DNA of 64,000 nucleotides, taken from positions 6,482,386-6,546,385 of the forward strand of contig NC_087063.1 of the NCBI RefSeq assembly GCF_963678635.1. Direction: 5' to 3'. Positions within the stretch are counted from its first letter, which is position 1. The number at the start of each line of letters is the position of its first letter. The notes beneath the pieces are model-generated. The model searched no databases, had not been told where the DNA came from, and worked only from the letters and a program-made list of their open reading frames with translations. Source of the stretch: Symsagittifera roscoffensis. Lineage: Eukaryota > Xenacoelomorpha > Acoela > Convolutidae. Below, one piece after another: positions 8,835-18,885 of this stretch. The position numbers and the translations under genes are program-made.

Positions 8835-11282
8835 ATGTATGCTTCGATGTTTGAGCCTCTGAATAGATCTCTTGAGACATTTATCACTAAGCTCTCGAAG
8901 TCAACCGAGAGAAGAGAGAGGTCAAGAAGGACACTGAAAAAGCCGAAGACGTACAAAGACGAGTCAGACGGCTGTAATGATGATTGGATAGATGTGATGA
9001 AGTTGCACTTCGAGGAAGAGAGTCTCTCCAAGAAACAAGAGTGTAGCGCGCTAACAAGCAACCTGGAGGGTACTGCACTGAATTGTGTAATGGCGAAGAG
9101 GGCCAACGAACGGGACAGCGCTCGTAAGATATTTGACATCCTGCTGAATCGTTTCGGCTCTGGAGTACAAGGGCACCAGGCTATGGTGAAGTTCGAGAAG
9201 AGGCGTCAAAGGGACGATGAGTCCATAGACAAATTTTTGGACGACCTTGAATTGCTTAGGAGGAGAAACAACCCCGATGAGAGAATAACTGAGCGAAACT
9301 TGGCGATTGCTTCGAAGTTCTTGGACGGAGTAAAGAGTGAGGAGTTGAAAACGATGTTGGCCACACACTTCACCCTGTCACTTGACCAGGTACCCACGCC
9401 CGATGATTTGCGTATGAAGTCACGCGAGTTTTTACTCATAAAACCGAGGGCGCAAAACCGTTACAGCGATTATGGTAACTACAGCGGGACAAACACTGGT
9501 GCAAACTCCAGTTGGTACAAACCTCGCGATGACATGGATAAGAGGAGGTCGTGTGCGATTTGTGGTTCGATGGACCATCACATTTCCGCGTGTTCTGCAT
9601 ACAAACAGAACATGAAGGCAATAGGCTACTTTCTCGACGACTTCGACGCGACCGACGAGGATCACGAAGAGTACCTTAGAGGGCTCATCATGAAATATGG
9701 TCCGAGGTGCTTCTTCTGTAATTTGGAAGGACACTTCAAGTCGGATTGCACTCAGTTTTGGAATGCAGTGGCGGACGCAAAACATCCCCGCCACGAAGAC
9801 ACGCTTTCGGGTGTCAAGGCCAATCGAGCACGTCTGATGAACGAGCCCGAGTCTCGGAGAAAGGAGACGACACCGAGCACCTTTACGACTAAGAAGGTGA
9901 AGACATTGCCTGACGAGGTGGTAGCCTCGAACCTGGAGGCAGAGTCGGCTAGCCCACTCAAGGTGGATTACGGTCTGGCGGCAAGGACAGCGTTGCAAAA
10001 TGTCAAACAGGAGCTGGCCCCAATAGAAGTGGAGCAATGGTTAAGGTCGGAACAGGAGGGCACGGATCTTCGGGAAACTTTTAATATTCTGGGTAAAACG
10101 ATGGAAAAAGGAGACAAAGAGGAACCCAGCAAGCAGGGCCTAAAACTGAACGTTATATATGGTAGAATAATTGGCATGACGAAGGAAGGGACGAAGATAA
10201 TGTCCATCATCTCAGTCGCAGGACTCCAGGTGGTCAAGAACTTGAGTGAACCATCCGAGATTACACTAGTCCACCTGGACATTTATGCAGACTACCTGAG
10301 GGAGAAAGATCCCAAACTGGACTCCAGGGCAGTGCGAGCGCTGCTCACGACAGGAGGTCCGAGGTTGACGAGAGTGGATGGACATTACATCGAAGTCCAT
10401 GGCCCATACCCAATTCTAATGAATGTGGATGGCATCAATATCTACACAAAAGCTTACGTAACTGATGCGAGTGATCAGATTGGCCTGATATACATTGGTC
10501 AAGAGGAGCTGAAGGTTAGACGAATCGGACATAATGCCATGCTCGAACAGGATGCGGTGCACATAGGTTGCGAGGCCCATCTGGCCGAACACGTGCTGGA
10601 CGTGCAAGGCAGACAACTTTCAGTAAAGGGACTGCTAGACACGGCAGCAGTGGTCAGTGTCATGCCAGTCATAACCTGGACCGACATGGTTTTCGAGAGA
10701 TCGGATCTCATACCGACAAACATCAGGTTGGCAGCTGCCAATCAGGGAGCAATCTATGTGACTGGACGAACACCGATCATTTCACTGCAGCTTGGAGGAA
10801 GATATCTTTGGATGAGCTTCCTAGTGGTGGAGAATTTGGACCAATCCGATCAGTTCATCCTAGGGAGGGAATTCGTACGCAACTTTGATGTCACGATCGA
10901 TCTCAATGACGGGTTGATTAGGATCAAGGATCCTGAGAGAAAGTATGAAAAGAAACCACTTAATAAGATCTTAATTAACCAGGCCAATGTGCCAATTGTT
11001 TTGGATCGAAAAGTTAGATTGAAACCAAACCAAGCCGTAATAGCGAAGTTTAGGATGAGGAACATGAATGAACTCAGCAATGACATACAGGTGTGTCTCA
11101 TACCAAATCCAAACAGTAAAAGCTCGGCTATTTTAGGAAAAAGCTTCTCGCTCACTCAGAGCGGACTGTGTGTGAGTGTGTTGTTGAACACAGAAGCAAC
11201 AACAGTGACAATACAGAGGGGAAAGAAACTTGGCTATGCTTTGCCTCTGAACACAGACTTTCACAGAGTATGGAGAACTTGA
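8835..11282 (+). CDS. gag-pro: Gag capsid, nucleocapsid and aspartic protease (Gag-Pro), 815 aa
   Basis: Residues about 40-200 resemble a retrotransposon Gag capsid region (acidic and basic helices with DDWIDVMKLHF-like and FLDDLELL-like phrases). Two CCHC zinc knuckles follow: CAICGSMDHHISAC near residue 240 and CFFCNLEGHFKSDC near 295, both with exact C-X2-C-X4-H-X4-C spacing, expected to bind genomic RNA. A retropepsin-like protease follows: LLDTAAVVSVMP near residue 600 gives the catalytic D-T-A, and FILGREF near 675 matches the usual ILG motif. The frame is intact over its whole length, unlike pol. It overlaps the pol frame by about 115 bp, and the end contains a slippery heptamer. Stop TGA at 11280-11282. 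Confidence 0.9.
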   Translation: MYASMFEPLNRSLETFITKLSKSTERRERSRRTLKKPKTYKDESDGCNDDWIDVMKLHFEEESLSKKQECSALTSNLEGTALNCVMAKRANERDSARKIFDILLNRFGSGVQGHQAMVKFEKRRQRDDESIDKFLDDLELLRRRNNPDERITERNLAIASKFLDGVKSEELKTMLATHFTLSLDQVPTPDDLRMKSREFLLIKPRAQNRYSDYGNYSGTNTGANSSWYKPRDDMDKRRSCAICGSMDHHISACSAYKQNMKAIGYFLDDFDATDEDHEEYLRGLIMKYGPRCFFCNLEGHFKSDCTQFWNAVADAKHPRHEDTLSGVKANRARLMNEPESRRKETTPSTFTTKKVKTLPDEVVASNLEAESASPLKVDYGLAARTALQNVKQELAPIEVEQWLRSEQEGTDLRETFNILGKTMEKGDKEEPSKQGLKLNVIYGRIIGMTKEGTKIMSIISVAGLQVVKNLSEPSEITLVHLDIYADYLREKDPKLDSRAVRALLTTGGPRLTRVDGHYIEVHGPYPILMNVDGINIYTKAYVTDASDQIGLIYIGQEELKVRRIGHNAMLEQDAVHIGCEAHLAEHVLDVQGRQLSVKGLLDTAAVVSVMPVITWTDMVFERSDLIPTNIRLAAANQGAIYVTGRTPIISLQLGGRYLWMSFLVVENLDQSDQFILGREFVRNFDVTIDLNDGLIRIKDPERKYEKKPLNKILINQANVPIVLDRKVRLKPNQAVIAKFRMRNMNELSNDIQVCLIPNPNSKSSAILGKSFSLTQSGLCVSVLLNTEATTVTIQRGKKLGYALPLNTDFHRVWRT
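11219..11225 (+). promoter_or_regulatory. Candidate -1 ribosomal frameshift site GGGAAAG
   Basis: The heptamer reads G GGA AAG in the Gag-Pro frame, the X XXY YYZ pattern of simultaneous slippage. A one-base backward shift enters the pol frame, which is open here and continues to 11641. It lies about 57 bases before the Gag-Pro stop. Only a small GGC..GCC hairpin is visible just downstream, and I did not find a strong pseudoknot by eye. Confidence 0.6.
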
Positions 11283-12540
11283 AAAAAGTTGATGTTACTA
11301 AATTTCCTTGGCATGCTAACCAAGAATGTATATTGAAGAGGGTTATTGAATTGAAATCTTCCAGGAAACTGTTTTCAATGAAATCGGAGACAGATGATGG
11401 GTTGACTAGTTGTTCAAATTTTCCAGAGAGACCGACAGAGACAGAATTAGCAGCAAATAAACCGGTCCTGCGCGAAATAGAGCATCTGAGTGGTAAAATA
11501 TCAGACAAGGAACTAGATTCGCTTAGGGCGGTGTTAAGTCGGAATGCGGACGTTTTTTCGAAACATAAGGCTGACATAGGTTGCTGTAATTTTGTAGAAT
11601 ATGAGATTGAGATAGAAGAGGGCTGGCTCAGTACCTCATAGGGAAGGAGCGAGAAGAATGACCCCGCATAAATCGGAGGCATGCAGAAAAGAAATCGAGA
11701 TGTTAATGGAGTACGATATGATCGAGCCGTCGAAGTCCCCGTGGGCTTGCGGCGTGCTAATGGCCAAAAAGAAAGGGGGCATTTTAGGTTTTGCTGTGAT
11801 TTCCGCTACTTGAATGCAGTGAAATTAAAGGACGCATACCCGATTCCCCGCATCGATGAGAGACTTTCCAAGCTTGGGGAGGCGATGATGGATTTAGGCT
11901 CACGACGTTGGATTTGGGCTCTGCGTTCCGGCAAGTGCCACTCAGAAAACATGATTGGGTGCAAAACGAGCTTCGCGTGCGAGCTGGGATTGTTCCAGTG
12001 GAAGAGTATGTCGTTCGAATTGTGCAACGCGACGGCCACATTCCAGCGACTCATGGCCCAGGCACTCACGAGCGTGACTAAGAAATACGGAAATCTTATC
12101 ATGTGTTATGTAGATGATGTCGTGATCGCAAAGACAACCCTTGAGGATCACATAGAGAGGTTGGATGAGGTGTTTACTTGTATGAAGCAGGCGGGCCTGA
12201 AATGTAAACCCTCAAAGTGTGAAAGCCTCAGAGACTCCATAAAGTATCTGGGCCGTCTGGTGGATAAGCATGGAGTGAGACCAGATCCTGAAGCGGTCGA
12301 GCCGGTCCTGACCTGGAAGGCACCTAAACAGATACACAACTGATGAGTTTTTTGGGATTTGCTTAATATTATCGAGAATTCATCAAGGGTTACGCGGACA
12401 AAATATACCCCATGCAGCGGTTGATTAGAAACAAGGGCAAAAAATTCACTTGGACTGAAGAAGCACAAGTTTCATTTGAGAACATCAAACGTGAACTTTG
12501 CAAGGCACCGGTCCTCGGCATGCCAACAGAAAAGGGATGT
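11225..12540 (+). pseudogene. pol: pol: reverse transcriptase, broken by frameshifts
   Basis: The frame entered by -1 slippage carries the protease-RT linker to a TAG at 11639-11641. RT then continues in three frames, with jumps near 11628, 11785, 11900, 11960 and 12334 and an in-frame TAA near 12364. Recognisable blocks: the DAYPIPRID phrase typical of gypsy RT (about 11831-11857), an LDLGSAF-like segment in another frame near 11910, ELCNATATFQR where the family has GLCNA (G changed to E), and the catalytic YVDD at 12107-12118. The C-terminal thumb/connection ends near 12540. It would copy element RNA into DNA if intact, but this copy cannot make active RT. Confidence 0.9.
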
Positions 12541-13316
12541 TCGTGCTGGACACGGATGCATCGGTGGTTGCAATATCGGGCATACTTCACCAGGAGCAGG
12601 AGTGGATCGGGAGAGCGGTTCTCCGTCCGATAGCCTACGGGAGTAAGGTCCTGAGTGATACTGAGATGAAGTATGGCGCACCAAAAGCGGAGATGTTCGC
12701 GGTGATCACTTTTGTGGAAAAATACAGGGCCTACTTGGAGAGTGCTTCCTTCAAGTTACGTGTGGATAATCGTGCCCTTGCCTGGCTGAAAACCTATTCG
12801 ATGGACCAAAGTTATATTGGTCGTTGAATCGTGCGCCTAGATGGATACCACATGATCATAGAGCACCGTACCCGTGATAAGCACCAGAATGCAGATAGCC
12901 GCAGTAAAAAGACAAAATTCTATGAGCGCCTCGAGGAGAAGCAGGCTAATCAATCGGATATCAAAGACGGGTTTTCATTTCTGAACAAGGAATCCTACGA
13001 CAAACTGCCACTCACTAAGTGGTTAGACAAGTCAGGGCATCCTATACCCGGACACTCTGACCTTCCAGTGGAGACGGCCGCGGAGATAAAGGTTTTAGCA
13101 AGGGGCGAGCCCGTTCCGCTGGATCTGTTAGTCCGATCCAATTTGGTACAGCAAGAACTTACCAGGCTGGGTATAAACAGCATAGCTCTGTTGAACAGAA
13201 CGGTGAACGTGGCGCCGGACGTCATGGGGAAGCTCCGTGACTTGTTGGACAGGGAAGTGGATAGGTATGATCGTGAGTGGTTGGAGACCATGCAGCGGTT
13301 GACTGTCACTGAGTGA
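12498..13316 (+). pseudogene. pol: pol: RNase H domain and connection to integrase
   Basis: In one frame from about 12498, the RNase H acidic residues are visible as DTDAS (about 12549), the AEM glutamate (about 12690) and RVDNRAL (about 12762). This fits the gypsy RNase H that degrades the RNA strand of the hybrid and trims primers. The frame is interrupted by TGA at 12825-12827, where the context suggests a former Trp codon, resumes in the same frame, and ends TGA at 13314-13316. A Lys/Glu-rich linker follows RNase H. The gene was one frame with integrase. Confidence 0.85.
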
Positions 13317-13331
13317 ACAGAGAAGAGGACA

Positions 13332-14687
13332 GTGTCCATTTGCAGCCGAGGTGTTGAACGGGATTGCAGGTCGATAGTCAACCAGCTGGTGAGCTCAATG
13401 TCGAAGAAGGTCTTGTTGAGAACTTCGTTCACTGAACATGGGACACTGAATCAGGCCCAAGCCACTGAAGAAGTCAGGGTCAAGTCGAGATCTAGCTTCA
13501 CGAGGAAAGTGCATTTCACGGATGCAAGAAAAGAATACGAACCGAGCTCAGATTGTTCGACCGGGGACGAGACAATGTCCGGGGAGTCTGATGCCTTCGA
13601 GCCCGTCAAGGACGACTTGTCCGAGGAGTCTGACACCTTTGAGCCCGTACAAGACGACTGGTCCGGGGAGAGGTTGTTTAGACAACTGAGGGATAGAATG
13701 TCGTCCGGGGAGTCGGATTTGAGGCAACCGAGGGACAGAGTTTTGTCCGGGGAGTCGAGAAACATTGCAGACAACTTGGAATATGATGTTGGGGAATCAG
13801 TCGGCTCAAGTGATGACTCGAGGCCCCAGTCCTGGGACAACACATCTGAAACAACTTCCAATTCCGATATATCGGAGATCGCGATCCACTCCTTATTGAT
13901 AGACTGGAAGCAGCGCGGGCTGGACCGAGAAATGTATCAGGATCCAGACAGAGACAGGTACACCTCAGATGAAGAGGGCACTGTGGTAGACAATGCCGCG
14001 GATGAGCTCGAGCTGATAACAGTTTCGAAACGTCCCACCAGATTATTACCACACGGTAGAGTCGTCCGTACTAATCTGGAGCCTTCCGTTCAGGAGGCAA
14101 CACCCTTGAAGAAGATATGGTGTGTTAAGTTGATGGACGATGATCATGCTCCGGAAATAACAAGTGGTGGGCAGATGAACGTGGTAAAGACGTATTTGAA
14201 AGCCAGGCACAGGCTGTCGAATCTCCTAAGGGCTCAACGAAATGATAGAATGACGAGCAGTCTGAAGAGATGGATTGAGAATGGAGCACCTGATAAGGGA
14301 GACTTGGAAGAAGACAGCTATAAGATCTTAAAGCAATTCTACCTGAAGAGAAACGACTTGTTGTACCTGAACAAGGACGGAATTGTAGCCTGTAATCGTA
14401 AAGAGGAGGATAAGGGCCTTTATAAAAACAATTCGATAGTGTTACCACAGTTGTACCAGACCGAATTGCTCTTACGTTCACACGATCAGATGGGCCATCA
14501 AGGCGTGGACGAAGTATACAATAGGATACAGAAACGATTCGAATGGCCGGGGTTGAAGAAGGCTTGCGAGAAGTGGATCGCCGCATGCCTGTCATGTCAA
14601 CAGGCGAAGGATCCCAGGAAACTAAGGTTCCCCCTACAGTCAATAGAGTCGTCGGGATTCAACGAAGTGGTGCAAATTGATCATTAG
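13332..14687 (+). pseudogene. pol: pol: acidic repeat linker and integrase zinc domain, ending in TAG
   Basis: Same frame as RNase H, only separated by the TGA at 13314. The first about 140 codons include an acidic repeat with SGESD-like units, encoded by repeats of TGTCCGGGGAGT. Towards the end lies the integrase HHCC zinc-binding domain: H-X4-H in RSHDQMGHQG and C-X2-C in CLSC (about 14475-14600). The first catalytic Asp is probably in VVQIDH (about 14680). A TAG at 14685-14687 then interrupts the integrase core, and the same frame continues. The unusually long linker between RNase H and integrase is a distinguishing feature of this element. Confidence 0.85.
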
Positions 14688-15686
14688 AAGATCTGCATGA
14701 CAGCAACGGGCTATAATCAGGTGCTGGTAACGATCGACCATCTTACGAAATATGCGGAGGCAGCACCCTGCATGACAGCATCGGCGGAAGAAATATGTGA
14801 TCATTCGATAAATGTGTGGATAGCGAGGAATGGCTGCCCAATCACATTTCAATCGGACAATGGCAAAGCATTCGTGGGTGATCTCACGAAGGAGTTAATG
14901 AAAAGGTCGCAGGTAGCGCAGGCCCACTCGACCACTTATCACCCGCAAACGAATGGCCTAGTCGAGAGGCAGAATCGCACACTGGTATCCATGTTGAGAG
15001 TCTATTGCTCACGCTACATGGATGACTGGGACAAGCACTTGTCGCAAGTGATGGGTGCTTACAACAGCACGGAACATTCCACCACGGGAATAAGTCCGCA
15101 CATGATGCTAACGGGTCACGAAAAAGCGCTTCCGTTGACGTTTTTCTACCCTGAGTATGAAGGGAAGAGAACAACACCGCAAACGTTTGTGCGGGATGTC
15201 ATTAGAAGACAGCAGGACCTCAATGACTTATGCAGGAGGAACATGCAACATGCGCAAATTAGACAAAAAAGGAAGTTTGATAAAAGGACAGCCGATACAA
15301 AAGCCTACTCAGTTGGCGACTACGTCTGGGTGTTCCAGGAAGTGGTTCCACCAAAAGGAACCAAGAAATTATTAAAGAAATGGCGTGGTCCATTTCAGAT
15401 AACAGAGGTGCACCAAGGAGGTCGTTTTTATCGATTGAGCACTGGAAGAGCAGCTCATTACGAAAACATCAAGCCACACAATATCTCGTCAGAGGACTGG
15501 TGCACCCCAGCGGACATGCATGAGGGAGACTATTTGATAGTGGATCCTGCTTGCGAGGTGAATAAAAGTGGTACTCGCGACAAAAACGACGGGAATGAGG
15601 TGGTGGACGATTGCGACCTACCACTGGACCTGGACATGACCGAGCGAGTAGAGGTGGACTATGAAACTCTACCTTATGCCGAGTAA
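14688..15686 (+). pseudogene. pol: pol: integrase catalytic core and C-terminal GPF domain
   Basis: Continues the integrase in the same frame after the TAG. The second catalytic Asp is in QSDNGKAF (about 14848) and the Glu in NGLVERQN (about 14955), giving the DD..E core that joins element ends to host DNA. KKWRGPFQI (about 15376) is the GPY/F motif typical of gypsy integrase C-termini. No chromodomain is recognised. The frame ends TAA at 15684-15686 and then reads on in the same frame to about 15808, suggesting another nonsense mutation. Confidence 0.85.
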
Positions 15687-16060
15687 GACTGGGACTGCCC
15701 GGAACAAATTGAAATTGACAAAGAAATTGAGCCTGACTTTCCTCTCACCATGGAAACACGCCAGAGCAAGAGAGGAAAAAACAAGAAGAAATACAATCCG
15801 TTCCGTACGGCGAGGATTTCGTCGTAGACAAGATAGTTGTAAGTGATATGATGGACTCGCTGGTAGGACTGGACGAAGTAGCGGTGCTGGAAGAAGTCGA
15901 CTTGGTGAATGACATGGATCAGGATTGGAGCGACGATCGATCAGAACCGGAAGTGGAGTTCGAACCAGAAGCGGAACAGACTCATCAGCAAGAACTGACG
16001 AACTTGCGGGTGCTTGAATGGCTCCATGATCTGCCATCAGATCCAAAAGAGAAATCCTGA
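15687..16060 (+). pseudogene. Acidic C-terminal tail of Pol, frameshifted
   Basis: The Pol frame resumes after the TAA at 15684 with an acidic/basic stretch to about 15808, then the open frame moves by an indel to 15812-16060, which is strongly acidic (many D and E). Near 16050 it changes again to the frame that leads into the macrodomain. The tail has no recognisable domain. Whether the macrodomain was fused to Pol or separate cannot be settled from this copy, but the reading is continuous apart from these indels. Confidence 0.55.
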
Positions 16061-16821
16061 AGATTCAGGACGTCGACAAAGACGGCATCAAATACGTCAG
16101 TCACGACAATACCGAGTCCAACTGGGTCGCCCCAGATGGTCCTCTACGTGTTCCACAATCCAACCTCGATCTGCTGGACTTTGGGCGATCGACGGGGACA
16201 TTGATGGATATTTTTGTCCGGGGAGTGGGGGTAGGACTCACCCACATCGAAAACCTGATCCTAAAAAAATTGAAATATGCAAGAGAAACCGGAGAACTAG
16301 AGACGGAAGGCGAGAATGCTAAAAAACCAGCTTTCGGACGAATTTTTGATTCATATTTTGACCAACCGAACCATTATTTAAGCAACATTGTCGTAACGGA
16401 CAGCGACTTCATACTTACGGAACGTCCATGCGCTATAGCGATAATCGCGGATGTAAGCTTGAAAACAGCACTAGCAGTTGACTTTCAGAGAGAATACAAG
16501 AATATCGAGTTTTTATGGAAACAGAGACCTGGTGTAGGAGGGATGATAGCGTTGCCCCCTGTTGCATCACAGATACCAGGGAAATATTTGTGCCGTTTGG
16601 TTACTAAGGTTACTGATAGGCAACACGTAAATCCAGAGAGCTTGGTATTGGCCTTGACTCGACTTAGGGATTTTCTGGTTGAGAGAGGAGTGACCTCTCT
16701 CTCGTTGACAGTCTGGGATCGCAATAGAAGAAAGCTACATCCGAGAGAGTTGTACGCCCTTGTACATGAGATATTTTCAGATACTGACATAGAGGTTTAC
16801 TTACATAAAAATACTATCTGA
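16054..16821 (+). CDS. Macrodomain protein of TARG1/OARD1 type, divergent
   Basis: One frame is open from about 16054 to TGA 16819-16821, with an internal ATG at 16201. About the last 130 residues follow the layout of TARG1-type macrodomains (ADP-ribose binding, removal of ADP-ribose from proteins): an IIADVSLKTALAVDF stretch where the family has the ADP-ribose loop with a GIA-F pattern, then GKYLCRLVTK, whose Lys aligns with the family's catalytic Lys, then ERGVTSLSLTVWDR in place of the strand and glycine-rich second loop, then HEIFSDTDIEVYL as the last helix and strand. The second glycine loop and its Asp are not conserved, so binding may be altered or lost. It lies directly after Pol and could be a Pol C-terminal domain. 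Assignment is by pattern, not alignment search. Confidence 0.65.
   Translation: MLKIQDVDKDGIKYVSHDNTESNWVAPDGPLRVPQSNLDLLDFGRSTGTLMDIFVRGVGVGLTHIENLILKKLKYARETGELETEGENAKKPAFGRIFDSYFDQPNHYLSNIVVTDSDFILTERPCAIAIIADVSLKTALAVDFQREYKNIEFLWKQRPGVGGMIALPPVASQIPGKYLCRLVTKVTDRQHVNPESLVLALTRLRDFLVERGVTSLSLTVWDRNRRKLHPRELYALVHEIFSDTDIEVYLHKNTI
16185..16226 (+). repeat. Internal copy of the 3' polypurine-tract region
   Basis: From GCGATC through GGGAC(A/G)TTGATGG to TTGTCCGGGGAGT this matches 27793-27832, which ends one base before the 3' LTR. It lies inside the open macrodomain frame. It may be a central polypurine tract for second plus-strand initiation, or a scar of duplication when the 3' block was gained. 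Confidence 0.75.
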
Positions 16822-17260
16822 GCATATGCTAGGAATTGCATTCGGCGATAAGTGGTTTTTATTAAGTTCACTTGATAGGAATTAGGGTCAAGTTTTAAAT
16901 TAGAATTAAGTTTTAGGTTAGCTATTGGGGATTATGTTTGTATGTGATAGTGTAGATGTGTGATGTTTATGTGTTTGATGTTTATACTCCAGGTAGTCAA
17001 GGTGACAGTGCTCATTTGTGCTACCTTGGCAAAGAGGCAGGTGGACGATCCACCTTGGTGCTAAACTTTTAAATCAGAGTTGAGAAGAGAATTTCAATGA
17101 AGAGTTTTAAAGATCTGAATGATGTTTTATCAAAAAATGACGGTTGTAATTCGCGAGATTTTTTTTAGATCTTGATTGATCAGAACTTGTTTATTGAAGT
17201 CATTGAGCCAAACGAGCCAGAAGAAACTTCACGAGAATCAACACGATAGAAATAGGTGAC
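16822..17260 (+). other. Non-coding gap with stem-loops between macrodomain and downstream block
   Basis: No credible frame. T-rich in its first part. At 16998-17028 CAAGGT and ACCTTG form a stem around about 19 bases, and at 17039-17055 AGGTGGACGATCCACCT is a perfect 7-bp hairpin with a CGA loop. It could hold a splice acceptor, an internal initiation or an export element for the downstream block. Confidence 0.5.
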
Positions 17261-18049
17261 ATGAATGAACTAATGGAATTCCTAGCAGCGAGTCTAGGAG
17301 CGACTCTAGAAGAGATCTATCAGCGGCTGATCGATTGTGATTTCACACGAGAAGACCCGGGGCTGGCGATGGTTGTGCTCGCGCTCCTCAATGCGTCAGG
17401 ACGAGAAGGTCGACGGAATCGCCCTACTGAAGTGGTGTTGATGTTGGCCTTCGGTGAGTCCGGGACCGCCGAGAGAGGTCGAAACCGACTGATGAGATGG
17501 CGGCGTGGAGAAATGTCTGGCCACGACCTGGCTCGTGAGCCAGGATTAAGTGAACAGAGGGACCACCGGCTAGGTGAGATGCCCTTGCCGACCCAACCTG
17601 CGCAGCCACTCATCGGAGCAAAAAGACTACGTGATGGGCCAGGCCCGTCACATTCAGTCAACTCTCCATCAGCTGCTCCTCCTCCCAAGAGAGTGAGGGT
17701 CAACGAAATAGAGATACAGACGTCGGAGACGATTGGAACGTTGGAGAAGAAAGAGAGAGATCAGAGCGAGCTGTGTGCCAAATTCCAGGAGTGTAGGGCG
17801 ATAGCTCGAGAAAAAGACAAATGGAAAAAGAAGTACGAGGACCTGCAGGTGGCCTACAAGGAGAATGAGATAAAGCACCTGAAGGAGATGTATATGGCAA
17901 AGGTGAGCCAAGTGTCACAGGAGGTTCTGGCGACGATGAAGTCCTCGAAGGGATCCAGGGCTTCACGCCCCAGGACAAGAGTACAGGAGCTGTGTACACC
18001 GAGAGGGCCCGAGGCTCCTCAGCAGACACAACAGTCTGCTCCCAATTAA
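17261..18049 (+). pseudogene. Unknown protein with coiled coil, start of the 3' coding block
   Basis: ATG 17261 opens 262 codons. Residues 1-90 form a compact Leu/Ala/Glu-rich region of unknown fold. Then comes a Pro/Ser-rich stretch with a basic PPPKRVRV that could be a nuclear localisation signal (about residue 145), then about 70 residues of likely coiled coil (155-225). It ends TAA at 18047, but the duplicated copies at 18767 onward have CAA at this place, so the stop is a C-to-T nonsense mutation. The frame resumes and is cut again by TAG near 18092, where the other copies have CAG. No function is assigned. Confidence 0.6.
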
Positions 18050-18115
18050 AGGAACACGATATCAGATCCCTCCGACACCTATCTCGCTCCCTAGTTCCAA
18101 GAATCATTCAATCAA

Positions 18116-18421
18116 GTGGCCAGAGCAACAATGGATGAGATTAACAGAACCACTGGACGGACACTGGGTAGGGTCGTCCCTTCGCAACGTCGTGATCATT
18201 TTTCCAATAGTTCGGAGCGAGCACCCCGCACGGTAGCGTCCTCGGGGACCGCGCATGGCGGAACCTTTCAAAAGTCTCGCGTGGTGGACATTAGAAAGAA
18301 TCTGATGGCACGTCACCAGTTCACGCAAGTGGCCGCGGAGCATCCTCGAGCCTGCCTGAATGACATGAGCTGGAACCCCGCTACGAGCGACCAGGTAATT
18401 CCCCCAGGAATCACCACTTGA
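18116..18421 (+). pseudogene. Continuation of the 17261 frame, Ser/Arg-rich spacer
   Basis: Same frame as 17261-18049 after two nonsense positions. It is rich in T, R and S, of unknown function, and leads directly into the SGNH-like segment by a small frame change near 18400. The first part is shared with modules A1 and A2, and the sequence from about 18235 is unique. Confidence 0.4.
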
Positions 18422-18750
18422 TCATAGGAGACATTTTGGTGAGGGATCTGAATGAGATCTTCGTCTATGGTCAGACTACCGCTATGTCCTTTGGAGGAGC
18501 CTCAGTGGCTCAGGTCATCAAGATGATGGAGTTCCAGAGTGAAGATTACCTGGAAAGGCTGGTGATAATGCTGGGGACCAACGACGTCTCGAGAGCCCCA
18601 GTGACTCCAGAGAGCAAGTGGGAGCCTCTATTGGTCTGCCTCCTGAATGAACTAAAGGGGAAGTACAGGCCCAGGATTGTGGTGCTGTGCACGATACCAC
18701 AGAACCCGATGGTCGGCACCTTAGTGGCAGATTTAAAAATGGCAACGTGA
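18418..18750 (+). pseudogene. SGNH-hydrolase-like segment 1, truncated
   Basis: The 110-codon frame starts IIGDILVRDL, resembling block I of SGNH/GDSL hydrolases with the nucleophile Ser changed to Ile in this copy. MSFGGAS follows as a block II glycine, and IMLGTNDVSR gives block III G-x-N-D. The fold order (strand, helix, strand with GTND) fits the N-terminal two thirds of the superfamily. The C-terminal part with the catalytic Asp/His pair is missing because module A1 begins at about 18747. Family members are esterases or acyl-transferring enzymes, but many retroelement-associated relatives are uncharacterised. Catalysis is unlikely here. Confidence 0.6.
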
Positions 18751-18885
18751 GTACAGGAGCTGTGTACACCGAGAGGGCCCGAGGCTCCTCAGCAGACACA
18801 ACAGTCTGCTCCCAATCAAAGGAACACGATATCAGACCCCTCCGACACCTATCTCGCTCCCCAGTTCCAAGAATCATTCAATCAA

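Noticed and set aside
8672-9139. Antisense open frames over gag and the Ser-rich minus-strand frames
   Set aside because: Codon periodicity and domains are on the + strand; these are shadows of gag-pro.
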